64,000 nucleotides of DNA from an uncultured Eubacteriales bacterium (lineage in GTDB: Bacteria > Bacillota > Clostridia > Oscillospirales > Acutalibacteraceae). Positions within the stretch are counted from its first letter, which is position 1. The number at the start of each line of letters is the position of its first letter. Below, in pieces: positions 35,630 through 46,247 of the stretch. Made by a program: the position numbers and the translations under genes. The notes beneath the pieces were generated by a model. It was not told the origin of the DNA and did no database searches. It saw nothing but the letters and a program-made list of their open reading frames with translations. The stretch covers positions 1 to 64,000 of the forward strand of contig CAKSJY010000005.1 in NCBI GenBank assembly GCA_934464585.1. Reading direction: 5' to 3'.

Positions 35630-37450
35630 TTATTTTCTGTTAGCCCTCTTTAGTCTTAGTTCCTTTGATAATATGACTTTTCTTAACCTAATATTTTGTG
35701 GTGTAACCTCAACCAATTCATCATCATTAATAAACTCAAGTGATTGTTCCAAGCTTAATACGGTATGTGGAGTTAATTTCAAAGCATCATCAGAACCTGA
35801 AGCTCTTGTATTTGTTATATGTTTTTTCTTGCAAACATTAACAACAATGTCATCTGATTTCGGACTTGCCCCAACGATCATACCTTCATATACCGGTACA
35901 CCTGCACCTATAAATAATCGACCTCTTTCCTGAGCAGCAAATAGGCCATATGTTGTTGTTGTTCCTGTCTCATGAGCCACAAGAGAACCTTGCGCACGCT
36001 GTTGAATTTCTCCCTTATATGGCTCATAGGAATCAAAGACATGGTTCATAATACCGTTACCGTTTGTATCTGTTAAAAATTCCGGTCTATATCCCATTAA
36101 ACCTCTTGATGGAATTTTAAATTCCAAATGTGTAATACCGGTTTCTCTTGATACCATATCTATCATCTCAGCTTTTCTGGTACCAAGTTTCTCCATAACT
36201 GCACCAACATAATTATCCGGTACTTCTATCATAAGTAATTCTATAGGTTCACACTTTTTACCATTTATTTCTTTCATGATAACCTGAGGTCTTGAAACTT
36301 GGAATTCATAGTTTTGCCTTCTCATTGTTTCTATCAAAATAGATAGGTGAAGTTCTCCTCTACCTGATACCTTGAATGTATCGGCTGAATCTGTTTCTTC
36401 TACACGCATAGCAACATTAGTTTCAACTTCTTTAAATAAACGTTCTCTAATATTCCTCGATGTAACAAACTTACCTTCTTTTCCGGCAAAGGGACTGTTG
36501 TTTACCATAAACATCATAGAAACTGTCGGCTCATCTATTTTAACAAATGGCAATGGTTCAACTTTGTCGATTGAACAGATAGTTTCACCTATGTTTAAAT
36601 CTGCGATACCGGATATCGAAATTAGTTCACCCAATTCGGCTGAATCTGTTTCTACTCTCTTAAGTCCTTCAAACTGATATAACTTAGAGATTTTTACGTT
36701 TTTGGTAGTACCATCTCTTCTGCATAACACAGCTGATTGACCAGATTTAATACTTCCTCTTTCTACCCTACCGATACCAATTCTTCCAACATATTCATCA
36801 TAGTCTATATTTGAAATCAATACTTGAAGTGGTCCGTCGGTTTCTCCTTTTGGAGCAGGAACTTCTTTTAATATCATCTCGAATAGATCAGTCATATCCT
36901 TTTTATCAAGGTTGTCCGGGTCAAAAGTAGCATATCCATCTTTTGCAGACGCATATACAACTGGGAAATCAAGTTGGTCCTCATCTGCACCTAATTCTAT
37001 AAATAGGTCTAATACTTCATCAATTACTTCAGCAGGTCTAGCACCTGGTCTGTCTATTTTGTTTACAACAACTACCGGCTTTTTACCAAGACCCAAAGCC
37101 TTCTTTAATACGAATCTTGTTTGAGGCATACAACCTTCAAATGCATCTACTAAAAGGAGCACACCATCTACCATCATTAATATTCTTTCTACTTCTCCAC
37201 CAAAGTCAGCATGGCCAGGGGTATCAACAATATTAATTTTAGTATCTTTATACATTACTGCAGTATTTTTTGAAAGAATTGTAATTCCTCTTTCTCTTTC
37301 AAGGTCATTAGAGTCCATTACTCTATCAGCAACCGCCTCATTGGCTCTAAATACACCGCTTTGTTTTAACATTTGATCTACCAAAGTAGTTTTTCCATGG
37401 TCAACATGGGCTATTATAGCTATATTTCTTAAATTATTTCTTTCGTTCAA
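35630..37450 (-). CDS. typA: Translational GTPase TypA/BipA
   Basis: A ribosome-binding GTPase involved in 50S assembly at low temperature and in stress responses. The 606-residue product has G1 AHVDHGKTTLVDQM, G3 DTPGHADFGGEVERI and G4 NKID, domains II-III and the BipA-specific C-terminal domain (GRLFIGAGVPVYEGMIVG). I chose the TTG at 37450 (MNERNNLRNIAI), which has GAGGG eight bases upstream. The ATG 12 codons earlier has no Shine-Dalgarno sequence and extends past the family's normal N-terminus. Confidence 0.96.
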   Translation of the reverse strand: MNERNNLRNIAIIAHVDHGKTTLVDQMLKQSGVFRANEAVADRVMDSNDLERERGITILSKNTAVMYKDTKINIVDTPGHADFGGEVERILMMVDGVLLLVDAFEGCMPQTRFVLKKALGLGKKPVVVVNKIDRPGARPAEVIDEVLDLFIELGADEDQLDFPVVYASAKDGYATFDPDNLDKKDMTDLFEMILKEVPAPKGETDGPLQVLISNIDYDEYVGRIGIGRVERGSIKSGQSAVLCRRDGTTKNVKISKLYQFEGLKRVETDSAELGELISISGIADLNIGETICSIDKVEPLPFVKIDEPTVSMMFMVNNSPFAGKEGKFVTSRNIRERLFKEVETNVAMRVEETDSADTFKVSGRGELHLSILIETMRRQNYEFQVSRPQVIMKEINGKKCEPIELLMIEVPDNYVGAVMEKLGTRKAEMIDMVSRETGITHLEFKIPSRGLMGYRPEFLTDTNGNGIMNHVFDSYEPYKGEIQQRAQGSLVAHETGTTTTYGLFAAQERGRLFIGAGVPVYEGMIVGASPKSDDIVVNVCKKKHITNTRASGSDDALKLTPHTVLSLEQSLEFINDDELVEVTPQNIRLRKVILSKELRLKRANRK

Positions 37451-37630
37451 TTTGTAATCCCTCTTTAATAAATTTTGATACAACATTTAATTATACTATA
37501 CAGTTAAATAAATATCAATCCTTTTAAGGATTGTATTTTATTCTTCATAGTGTTTATCATAACTTTACGACTTTTGATAAAAATATAGAATAGTATTCAT
37601 TTAACTATGAATCCCATCTTCACACAAAAT

Positions 37631-37674
37631 AAAGCGACAAATAGCATCGGATTTTTCCTAGCCTTAGTCGCTTT
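37631..37674 (-). terminator. Probable terminator downstream of the candidate effector gene
   Basis: AAAGCGAC / GTCGCTTT enclose a 28-base internal region. The minus strand continues TTATTTTGTG. It lies 34 bases past the stop of the gene at 37708. Confidence 0.6.
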
Positions 37675-37707
37675 TTATATTTTGACAAATTGAAATCAAA
37701 AATTCAC

Positions 37708-39294
37708 TTATTTTTTCCGGCGCATTTTGTCATAATCAGCAACACCACCTGAAAAATCATCAATATCAAAAACATTTTTAACGTTCTGTATTGGTATTCC
37801 TTCAGATTCGCAATGCATATTATATTGCATTATTATAGCATTTATTACTGATAATAAGTAACTATTTAAATACCCGTGTTTTTCTCCTGCGGTTTCTATC
37901 GATTTTTTCAACATATTTATTATTTTTAAGTTATCATTCATAAAAAATGCTTTAAAAAATGCCCCTGTATCATATGATTCAAATTCACACTCTCTATCCC
38001 CACCATGCACCAACTTTATAGACTTTAGTTTAAGCACATCTGAAATATCTTCAATTTGTCTCTCCAACTTATTTACCTTGTATTTTCTGGACATCATTTT
38101 ATCTATTAATGATAGATCTTTTCTTGCTGCACGTTCTGCGTTTTCCTTGAAGCTCTGTGCAATAATTGCACTATCTTTCCAAAAGCTATATTTATATCTC
38201 TTAGACTTCATTATTTTATTTATCATTTCTGAGCGCTCTGTTTTGCCCTTTTCACTCCTTTCAAAGCGATTATTAGTAATTTTGTCACTTTCCTTATAAT
38301 CATCACTAATATCTAAAAGTCTATTATAAGGTATAAATGTAGATGTCTCCCCAATATTATAATCCAAAAAGGCAGTAGATTTATCTAAATCAGTAGGTTC
38401 ATCTTTTACTATGTTTTTTGATAAAATTTTTGCTGTAGAAATGGGCATAACTTTATCATGAGCACTAGCTAAATTATGCAAACCAATTTCCTCAGCCATA
38501 GTTTTTACAAATTTATTGCAATTTCTTAAAATAAGCCCATACTTAGTATAAGTACTGAAATATGATTGCATTGATTCAAAAAGTTTTACTGTTTGTCCTA
38601 CAGTTATTGGCGTTTGGGTTGAAATTTGTGCGTCTTCAATCCTATCGTCGGTTATTAATGATGGTGCCCCAATCTCGAGCTTTCCATTAAACCCTAAAGT
38701 TAATCTTCTTCTGCTAAATGATACCGGCCTACCTTTAAGCATTTTTGCATATGTATATCGAATACTTAAAAAGGCATGACCCGGTCTAAACTTAAACAGT
38801 GAGCTTAGTATTGAGCTATTATGGTCTATTCCGGAAATATGTGTTTCAAAAACAGGAGGTTTAGTTATACTTTCAGAACATTCATGTGAATAAATTTCAA
38901 GATCAACAGCATTGTCTTGGTTCATAACAATAAGCCTTGGAATATAATTAACTGCTGCTGAAATATTATTTTCTAAATCAAAATACTGACTTTCAGGAGG
39001 AGATGTCCTGTACATATTGTCATAATAACTAAAAGCATTTATAACTCTAGCCGGACCATTATCTGATTTCGTGGTATCCTCTTTATTTTCCACAGGTTTT
39101 GCAGTATTGTCAGAAGCAGGTGCAGTTTCAGTAGGTTTCGAGCCTTCTGATTTTCCACCCAACTCATTTAATTTCACTTTGCTTTCTTTAGGTACTACAA
39201 TTTTCTCTGCTTCTACGTTATCTAGGTTAACAACACTCCCCTCAGATATTGGTGTCGCATTATTAGTTTTAGGTACCTCTAAGGATGGTAACAT
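37708..39294 (-). CDS. Candidate injected effector with permuted papain-like signature
   Basis: A 528-residue protein without signal peptide or transmembrane helix. Residues 1-80 are a disordered Pro/Lys/Glu-rich leader. Residues 165-275 contain FRPGHAFLSIRY (His173), then YGLILRNCNKFVKTMAEEIG (Cys259). An early His and a late NCxxFV is the layout of circularly permuted NlpC/P60 or LRAT/PPPDE-like enzymes, which act as cysteine proteases, amidases or acyltransferases. The remaining 250 residues are helical and charged, with no domain I can name. GGGAGGG precedes the ATG. It lies 9 kb from the injection-system cluster. The effector role is inference from fold signature, absence of export signal and neighbourhood. 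Confidence 0.55.
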   Translation of the reverse strand: MLPSLEVPKTNNATPISEGSVVNLDNVEAEKIVVPKESKVKLNELGGKSEGSKPTETAPASDNTAKPVENKEDTTKSDNGPARVINAFSYYDNMYRTSPPESQYFDLENNISAAVNYIPRLIVMNQDNAVDLEIYSHECSESITKPPVFETHISGIDHNSSILSSLFKFRPGHAFLSIRYTYAKMLKGRPVSFSRRRLTLGFNGKLEIGAPSLITDDRIEDAQISTQTPITVGQTVKLFESMQSYFSTYTKYGLILRNCNKFVKTMAEEIGLHNLASAHDKVMPISTAKILSKNIVKDEPTDLDKSTAFLDYNIGETSTFIPYNRLLDISDDYKESDKITNNRFERSEKGKTERSEMINKIMKSKRYKYSFWKDSAIIAQSFKENAERAARKDLSLIDKMMSRKYKVNKLERQIEDISDVLKLKSIKLVHGGDRECEFESYDTGAFFKAFFMNDNLKIINMLKKSIETAGEKHGYLNSYLLSVINAIIMQYNMHCESEGIPIQNVKNVFDIDDFSGGVADYDKMRRKK

Positions 39295-39338
39295 ATATAT
39301 CCCTCCCTGCGATCAATAACTATAATATTGGCAATAAC

Positions 39339-39370
39339 GCACCCTTAAACCTTAAAGTTATATAGGGTGC
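39339..39370 (-). terminator. Weak hairpin after the TM-anchored surface protein gene
   Basis: GCACCCT / AGGGTGC separated by 18 bases, 37 bases past the stop at 39408. No clean U-tract follows, so termination would be inefficient. Confidence 0.35.
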
Positions 39371-39407
39371 GCCATGGACTTATAAACATATCAATTAACA
39401 ATGTTAA

Positions 39408-39959
39408 TTAATTTTGTATTGTAACATTTAGATTTACAGAACCTTTACTATAGTAAGTTTCCGGCTCATAGCTTCTAACTTTCATATTAACGTCTGTTTC
39501 GCTACCAGACGGAAGTTTACTTGAGTCTATAGTAATATATTTAACATATTCTCCTGGCTTTACTATACCTGTTTCACCTAAATAGTTTCCTTCACTATCG
39601 GTTAAAAGTATCGAAAGCCAAACATCATTAGTTGATATATTGGTAAGGTCTACTTCACTTTTTCCATTTTCATTATATAAGACTCCGCATATTCCAAGGT
39701 CAAAAATCCCACTAACATTAAATGTTGAATAGCCAACATTCTCTGGCAAATTTTCAGGCACACCTTGGATTGCCGTAGGGTCAAATTCAGGTGCATGAAA
39801 CTGAGACTTTCTATAGTTACCTATAGACCAAACAGCAGTACCTGCAATTAATACCGTTAAAAGGAAACATGCAGCTATCATTATGTATTTTCTGTTTTTT
39901 GTTCTTTCTGTTTCGCAAGTTGTTGGAAATTCTAATTCGTTTCTTGTATCGTTAGCCAT
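39408..39959 (-). CDS. TM-anchored extracellular protein, function unknown
   Basis: 183 residues. A short basic cytoplasmic N-terminus (to TKNRK) is followed by one transmembrane helix (about residues 25-46). The extracellular remainder is beta-rich: FNVSGIFDLGICGVLYNENG, SEVDLTNISTNDVWLSILL and VKPGEYVKYITIDSSKLPSG. The last element resembles the C-terminus of the 497-residue protein at 40977 (PGYAVSTVELNALPDG), so both probably share an Ig-like domain. GGAG lies nine bases before the ATG. It is downstream of the secreted-protein gene at 40136. I do not recognise a named family. Confidence 0.65.
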   Translation of the reverse strand: MANDTRNELEFPTTCETERTKNRKYIMIAACFLLTVLIAGTAVWSIGNYRKSQFHAPEFDPTAIQGVPENLPENVGYSTFNVSGIFDLGICGVLYNENGKSEVDLTNISTNDVWLSILLTDSEGNYLGETGIVKPGEYVKYITIDSSKLPSGSETDVNMKVRSYEPETYYSKGSVNLNVTIQN

Positions 39960-40017
39960 AATTATATTCTCCTTTATACATATTAAAAATTAAATATGAT
40001 ACGGTATTTAGCTATAT

Positions 40018-40077
40018 AAAAGTTAGGCTGCCGCCGAAGCCGTTTTAAAGTCTACCGACGACAGCATACTAACTTTT
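40018..40077 (-). terminator. Long GC-rich hairpin between the secreted-protein and TM-protein genes
   Basis: AAAAGTTAG / CTAACTTTT flank an inner GCTGCCGCCG / CGACGACAGC stem (G-U tolerant on the minus strand). The minus strand continues ACTTTTATATAG. It probably terminates or attenuates transcription after the gene at 40136. It could also stabilise that mRNA's 3' end. Confidence 0.65.
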
Positions 40078-40135
40078 AGTTATTTCTTCGTCTATCTAGA
40101 ATCAATCCACCTGTAAGTTTAAGTATCAATTATCA

Positions 40136-40840
40136 TTAATCAGTATGGTTTGCTAATGTAACAGTTACTGTACCGAATACTTCTCTTTGTGCTGCATCAG
40201 AATTTGGTTCATCTGCTGTATCATTAGTCTTAAATCCATAGTTACCAATGCTATCAATTGCATCCGCAGCTGATTTGTTTTCCGGATCTCCACTCAACCA
40301 TAGCCAAGCAGTTTGTGACCTGTCAGCATTTGGTTGGCTTAAATTAATATCCGGAAGAACCAATTTGTCTATTTTGTTAGTATCATCAGACGGAGCTGCT
40401 TTAGTAACTGTACTATAGAATTTACCACTTATTTTACTATAATCCCTCTTGTTACCATAATCGGTTGCCGTATCAAATGATGTTGGGGTAAATGCAAGAC
40501 TAAGATCATAAGATCGTGCAGACTTATTAGTTGCTTTTATAGCATTGCCTGCGTCTGAGCCATTTTCTGCGGTGCCTCCAGTAACCAATGACCACTCTGC
40601 GGCTTTAAATTCCTTTTTTTCTGCATCCCATGTTCTAACATATTTAAATTGTAGATCTTGCCATTCAACATCAACAGAAAGAGCATCAGTAAACTGAGCT
40701 GTACCTGTAACATTCTGACTTGCAGTATTGTTGCCTTCTTCTACACTCGTTATTGTATTAGTTGCTGCAAAAACAGATGAACCTGTTGCGACCATGCTGA
40801 TCGCTAATAAGCCCGCTAATAATTTTTTCGTCAATTTCAT
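40136..40840 (-). CDS. Secreted protein with signal peptide, function unknown
   Basis: The 234-residue precursor starts at the ATG 40840 (MKLTKKLLAGLLAISMVATG) with AGGAGG upstream; the open frame extends 13 codons further but without a ribosome site. A typical Sec signal peptide is cleaved probably after SVFA (VFA-AT). The mature part is Asp/Asn/Thr-rich and predicted beta: AQFTDALSVDVEWQDLQFKY, SYDLSLAFTP, TAWLWLSGDPEN, and a final VFGTVTVTLANHTD. There are no Cys residues and no anchor motif. The general look recalls secreted structural proteins, but I cannot assign a family. The following hairpin and flanking TM-anchored genes suggest a surface assembly. Confidence 0.7.
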   Translation of the reverse strand: MKLTKKLLAGLLAISMVATGSSVFAATNTITSVEEGNNTASQNVTGTAQFTDALSVDVEWQDLQFKYVRTWDAEKKEFKAAEWSLVTGGTAENGSDAGNAIKATNKSARSYDLSLAFTPTSFDTATDYGNKRDYSKISGKFYSTVTKAAPSDDTNKIDKLVLPDINLSQPNADRSQTAWLWLSGDPENKSAADAIDSIGNYGFKTNDTADEPNSDAAQREVFGTVTVTLANHTD

Positions 40841-40976
40841 AATCTTTTTCCTCCTATTCCAATAAAATATGAACCTCAAATATTAAACCAAATATAAGCC
40901 AAAAAAGATATATGTTTTTTCTTATCCTCTCCCTTAACTCTTTAATTAAAATATATACTAAAGGCAATAATGCCGT

Positions 40977-42470
40977 TTAGCCTTTAATTAGAAGCTTTAT
41001 AGGTGCTTGGGTTTGCATCGCAGCTTTTTCGTTTGTATATATGTTATATAAATCCATATATAAGATTGCGTCATATTCACCTGCCGGTAATACTGTACCG
41101 TCCGGTAATGCGTTTAATTCAACGGTAGAGACCGCATATCCCGGTGGGATTGCTCCTGTTTTGCCAATAGTAACTCTTGTTAAAGTTGGATCATAATTAG
41201 CTTCATCAAGTTTTGCCTGATCTTCAGCTGTTCTTCCTGTTTTTCCTATTTTATCAAGCAAAGTCTGATCTGTTAGCTGAACATTAATTACAACGTGATG
41301 ATTTGATGATCCAGGGTTTCTATAATCTAGACTTGCAGTTCCTACACCGGTTTCTGCTTCTATATATCCCGAGTATTCAATTGTTGTTACGTTTCCACTG
41401 GTACTTGGTGTAAGATCATCCATCTTTTCAATATCAGAAGCAACACCAACAGGTGGGTAATAATCTAAGTTAGTTTTTTGAGCTTGGTTAAGAGCAAACC
41501 AGACAAGTGCTCCTAAAAGAGCAAGTCCCAATAATGACAACGAAGCTATTGGAATTAGCAGAACAATCGGCTTTTTTGCTTTACCAACTACAGAACAGCA
41601 TTCAATAACTCCTGTATTTTCCCAAACAAATCCAGCACTGTAGTCACCTAAAATCAAGTTGGTTGCAACCGAGCAAGCCTTTATTGTGCCACTCTTATTA
41701 ACAGCTACAAATGAACCTTTATATCGTCCCTTTTTAAATATACCGTCAATAGATAAATTTGCAATTGTTGCACCCTTTATGTATCCAAAAAAGCCTGCAT
41801 ATTCAAGGTTTTTGCCATCTAAAACAAAGTTCTTTATCTTATATCCATCACCATCGAATATACCCTCGAAAGCTACTCTATTATTCATACCTATCGGATT
41901 CCATTTAGCACCCTTTAGATCTATGTTTTTAGTTAGTATAAACTTTCCTTTGGTGAATTCTTCTTCGCCATTATTTACACCTTGTACAAATTTAAACAAT
42001 TCTTCAGATGAAGATATCGGAGTAAATAATTCTTTCTTTTGGTTAGCAATCTTGAGTCCCTTTTTCTTAAATAGGACCTTACCGGAAGAGATTGTCCATA
42101 TTTTCTGCATATCAATTCCGGATTCTTCCAAAAATTTCTCTCTTAATTGATCAGATGCCAACGACAAAACCGAAAACTTGCCATCTTCGCCAATACCGCT
42201 TACTTCAGCACCCTCTTTTGGTGTAGATTCAGACTTATCAACCATGCAAAAGCATGATTCTATATTACCTTTATCTGAATCGCAAAAGTTAGATAGCTTT
42301 TTATTTTTGCTATCATAACTTGCCCATGAAGTTAATATATCCCCTTCATTTTCATAACAAAATGCCGATGTGTTAATCTTAGATTTAGTTTTCATATCTG
42401 CATAGCAGTTTTTAATTGTACCTGAGTTAATTCCGGCAAAACCGCTATTAGCTACTACTTTATGCTTCAT
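40977..42470 (-). CDS. GLUG-repeat protein with central TM helix and extracellular Ig-like tail
   Basis: 497 residues. The N-terminal 290 carry GLUG-like beta-helix elements: ANSGFAGINSGTIKNCYADM, FEGIFDGDGYKIKNFVLDGK, AGFFGYIKGATIANLSIDGI, and FVWENTGVIECCSVVGKAKK. There is no signal peptide. One transmembrane helix (residues 301-327) follows the basic KAKK, so the beta-helix is predicted inside the cell and the last 165 residues outside. The tail ends in VSTVELNALPDGTVLPAGEY, shared in pattern with the protein at 39408. GLUG domains are normally extracellular, so the topology is unusual. Start ATG has GGGTGTG upstream. Function unknown. Confidence 0.65.
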   Translation of the reverse strand: MKHKVVANSGFAGINSGTIKNCYADMKTKSKINTSAFCYENEGDILTSWASYDSKNKKLSNFCDSDKGNIESCFCMVDKSESTPKEGAEVSGIGEDGKFSVLSLASDQLREKFLEESGIDMQKIWTISSGKVLFKKKGLKIANQKKELFTPISSSEELFKFVQGVNNGEEEFTKGKFILTKNIDLKGAKWNPIGMNNRVAFEGIFDGDGYKIKNFVLDGKNLEYAGFFGYIKGATIANLSIDGIFKKGRYKGSFVAVNKSGTIKACSVATNLILGDYSAGFVWENTGVIECCSVVGKAKKPIVLLIPIASLSLLGLALLGALVWFALNQAQKTNLDYYPPVGVASDIEKMDDLTPSTSGNVTTIEYSGYIEAETGVGTASLDYRNPGSSNHHVVINVQLTDQTLLDKIGKTGRTAEDQAKLDEANYDPTLTRVTIGKTGAIPPGYAVSTVELNALPDGTVLPAGEYDAILYMDLYNIYTNEKAAMQTQAPIKLLIKG

Positions 42471-42940
42471 AAAAGTTCACACCCTTTTTATGTTGTAGAT
42501 TGTTAAAATAAATTTTATTAAAGATTTAATGAGAAGATTTGTTTTAGAATATATACAATATAAATTAAAATATATTTTTGTTATGTCTACATTTTATACC
42601 TTTATTCTATAAAAAGTCAAGATATTATGTAAAAACATCTATATTTTTTAAATTTTTCTACCTATTGCACAAATATCATTAATTTATTTTGTGAAAAATC
42701 ACTATTAAATGTGATTCATATATAAATTAGAATTAATTGGTAATCTTATATAGATATTAGTTTTTAAACCACTTATTGCATATATTAACAAACAAAATAA
42801 CATGACAAATCTGAATATGTCCATCTATTTACTTATAAAATTTAGCTATATAATAATTTCTTAACCATTTATCAATATTACTAATTATTTCAAGTGGTAC
42901 ATATGTACATTTTTCTCTATCTTTTTACTAAAAAAATATA
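42471..42940. other. Long AT-rich intergenic region
   Basis: Almost 500 bases of very AT-rich sequence upstream of the GLUG-protein gene and downstream of gapA. I see no open frame, RNA fold or repeat beyond poly-A/T tracts. It probably holds the promoter of the surface-protein genes (-), but no -35/-10 pair stands out among many TATA-like runs. Confidence 0.5.
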
Positions 42941-42962
42941 GTGCACCCCGCGAAAAGTGCAC
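42941..42962 (-). terminator. Intrinsic terminator of gapA
   Basis: GTGCAC repeated around a 10-base loop; the minus strand then reads TATATTTTTTTAG. It lies 30 bases past the gapA stop. Confidence 0.7.
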
Positions 42963-42991
42963 CATATCCTTATTTTTTATAACAATTTAAA

Positions 42992-44074
<1,083 letters not shown>

Positions 44075-44124
44075 TAGCATTTTTAACTTTAGCTTATTTA
44101 AAACCTTTAAGCTACATAGTTAGT

Positions 44125-45030
44125 TTAATTTTCTTTTCTAAGCATACTTTCTTCTGCTCTTGGACTTCCAACTACATGATCATTTTTTCCAAAATCCTGA
44201 TATTTATAAGCAGCATGTTCAGGATTTTTATTTTCACACTTCTTTGTTACATCCAAAAGCAATAATATTATATATATTGACATTACGATATATGTTACAG
44301 ATGAAAGTACAATCCCTGTATCTCCTCTATCCAAAAATAGTACTTTATAAATATTTGGGATTCCATAACATAAAGCAAATGCTACTGACGGTAGGCCAAA
44401 TGCAAACAATTTTTTCACAACTGCTCCATTTTTATCTATAATATACATTTTAGCATTATATAAAACAAACAATGTTAAAAACGCGTTTGTAATTATGCCC
44501 ATCATCTCAACACTGTTGTTTGCCACAGTACGAGCATCAATAAATGAGATCATCAACCTATATAAAAGCCACACTACCGGCATAATAAGCATAATCGGAA
44601 ATTTGTCAAATAAATCTCTTCCTGTAAAATAGCTTGTTGCTAAAACGAAAAATGCAACACTTGCAATTACGGAAAGTATACATAATACCAACAATCCAAA
44701 CATATTGTTGCCTTGAGCTCCTGAAAAGGCTTCCTTAAAGGATTCTAAGCTTTCTGCTATAGCAGAGGCTCCTACTAAAAATAAACTAATTGAAACAAGT
44801 ACATTTTTTTCTATTTTTATATTGAACTGTAATTCTTTTGAAAAAAGGGACATACATATTATTATAATCGAAAAGAACATTACCGTATAAATAAAAACCC
44901 CTATAATGGTATTGTCATTTACATTAAAAGAAAATATCTTCCCGCTCGAAAGGGACAGTTGATATATCCTAAAAGGAATAACCATAATAATAGACAATAA
45001 AAACGGTATCCAAGTATATTTTAATTTCAC
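44125..45030 (-). CDS. Polytopic membrane protein, function unknown
   Basis: 301 residues with about eight hydrophobic helices, starting right after MKLKYTWIP and ending in a 45-residue charged cytoplasmic tail (KKCENKNPEHAAYK...). No motif of a transporter, kinase or protease family is apparent. Divergent from spoIID and upstream of gapA. The spacing does not tie it to either. It could be a sporulation-related membrane protein, but that is guesswork. Confidence 0.6.
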   Translation of the reverse strand: MKLKYTWIPFLLSIIMVIPFRIYQLSLSSGKIFSFNVNDNTIIGVFIYTVMFFSIIIICMSLFSKELQFNIKIEKNVLVSISLFLVGASAIAESLESFKEAFSGAQGNNMFGLLVLCILSVIASVAFFVLATSYFTGRDLFDKFPIMLIMPVVWLLYRLMISFIDARTVANNSVEMMGIITNAFLTLFVLYNAKMYIIDKNGAVVKKLFAFGLPSVAFALCYGIPNIYKVLFLDRGDTGIVLSSVTYIVMSIYIILLLLDVTKKCENKNPEHAAYKYQDFGKNDHVVGSPRAEESMLRKEN

Positions 45031-45120
45031 ACAAGCTCCCCCTAAAAAATTACTCTTACCAAGTAAGTTTAAAACATAATCTACTCAAAGTCAACCAATA
45101 AAAAGCAAAAGAGGTTTACT

Positions 45121-46134
45121 ATGAAAAACTTATTTATATTTATATCAAGTATTTTTCTATGTATGGTATTTATCCCTATAATCGCAATTGCTGCCTCATC
45201 ATTTTCAAATGTCGATTATAAGGTTGCAGACAATACTTCAGAATGTACTGACTCCGCTGAGGATAAAAAGCCAAGACCCAAAGAGGATACAAATAATGCT
45301 AAACCTTCAGTTAGTACATTTAAAATTATGGACAACGCTAACTCATCTGTATTCACTATACCTGAAAATGAATTTATATGTCTAAGCGTTGCTACTGAAA
45401 TGCCACCCTCATTCTCAGACGAGGCTATAAAAGCACAGGCTGTTGCATCGTATACATATTTTACACATCTTAAAGAAACTTCAAATGACGATTACGACTT
45501 CTCTGTTGATAGCTCTTCAGCAAACCTTTACACAACAAAAGAACAACTGAAAGAAAAATGGGGTAGTAATTTCGATACATACTACAGTAAATTTTCTTCA
45601 AATGTTGATTCTGTATTTGGGCAAAAGATAAAATCAGGTGATGAGACTATAGTCGCAACCTACCATGCTATTTCCGCTGGAAACACTGAAGCATCAGTCG
45701 ATGTATTTGGAGGGGAAAAAAGTTATTTAGTTCCTGTCCCAAGTCCCGGAGATTTATTTGCACCAAATTACCAAACTTCATGTGAATTTTCAGCGGATGA
45801 ATTAAAGGAACATCTTACTTCACAGTGGCCCGAAATAGATTTAGACCCAGACCCCGCACAATGGATAAGTGAAATACAACGAACATCCTCTGGAATGGTG
45901 AAAAGTGTAAAAATAGGTTCTATTTATACAGATGGTAGTAAAATTCGCACTATGCTCTCTCTTAGATCCCCCAATTTTGACGTTACATATAGCGACAATA
46001 AATTTATATTCAAAGTACGAGGCTATGGACATGGTGTCGGAATGAGCCAATATGGGGCAGAATATATGGCTCGCCAGGGCTCAACATACATAGAAATTCT
46101 AAACTGGTATTATCCAGGTACAACTGTTTGTTAG
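45121..46134 (+). CDS. spoIID: SpoIID/LytB-type lytic transglycosylase
   Basis: SpoIID cleaves septal peptidoglycan during engulfment in sporulation. The 337-residue protein has an N-terminal signal anchor (residues 4-26), a low-complexity linker with KKPRPKEDTNNAKP, then the SpoIID domain: CLSVATEMPPSFSDEAIKAQ (Glu catalytic region), QAVASYTYF, YHAISAGNTEASVDVFGGE and the closing GYGHGVGMSQYGAEYMARQG. AAGAGG precedes the ATG. With yqfC, yqfD and ylbJ it shows that the organism is a spore-former. LytB-like vegetative roles are possible, but the length fits SpoIID. Confidence 0.9.
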   Translation: MKNLFIFISSIFLCMVFIPIIAIAASSFSNVDYKVADNTSECTDSAEDKKPRPKEDTNNAKPSVSTFKIMDNANSSVFTIPENEFICLSVATEMPPSFSDEAIKAQAVASYTYFTHLKETSNDDYDFSVDSSSANLYTTKEQLKEKWGSNFDTYYSKFSSNVDSVFGQKIKSGDETIVATYHAISAGNTEASVDVFGGEKSYLVPVPSPGDLFAPNYQTSCEFSADELKEHLTSQWPEIDLDPDPAQWISEIQRTSSGMVKSVKIGSIYTDGSKIRTMLSLRSPNFDVTYSDNKFIFKVRGYGHGVGMSQYGAEYMARQGSTYIEILNWYYPGTTVC

Positions 46135-46247
46135 TAAACCAAATACTTTAAGTATAATATCTAAATTATATTACAAATATCTATAGTATTAGACACTTAG
46201 ACTTACAATATTATCTTTTGTAACACATTATATTTTCATAAAAATTA

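Noticed and set aside
40841..40879. N-terminal extension of the secreted protein
   Set aside because: It would disrupt the signal peptide and lacks a Shine-Dalgarno; AGGAGG lies before the inner ATG.
42471..42940. Hidden small gene or RNA in the gap next to gapA
   Set aside because: Both strands are broken by frequent stops, and no stable fold beyond the gapA terminator was seen.
45121..46134. SpoIID-like protein as a CIS-associated wall hydrolase
   Set aside because: Length, anchor and motifs match sporulation SpoIID; it is separated from the CIS cluster by the ABC-F gene and lies on the other strand.
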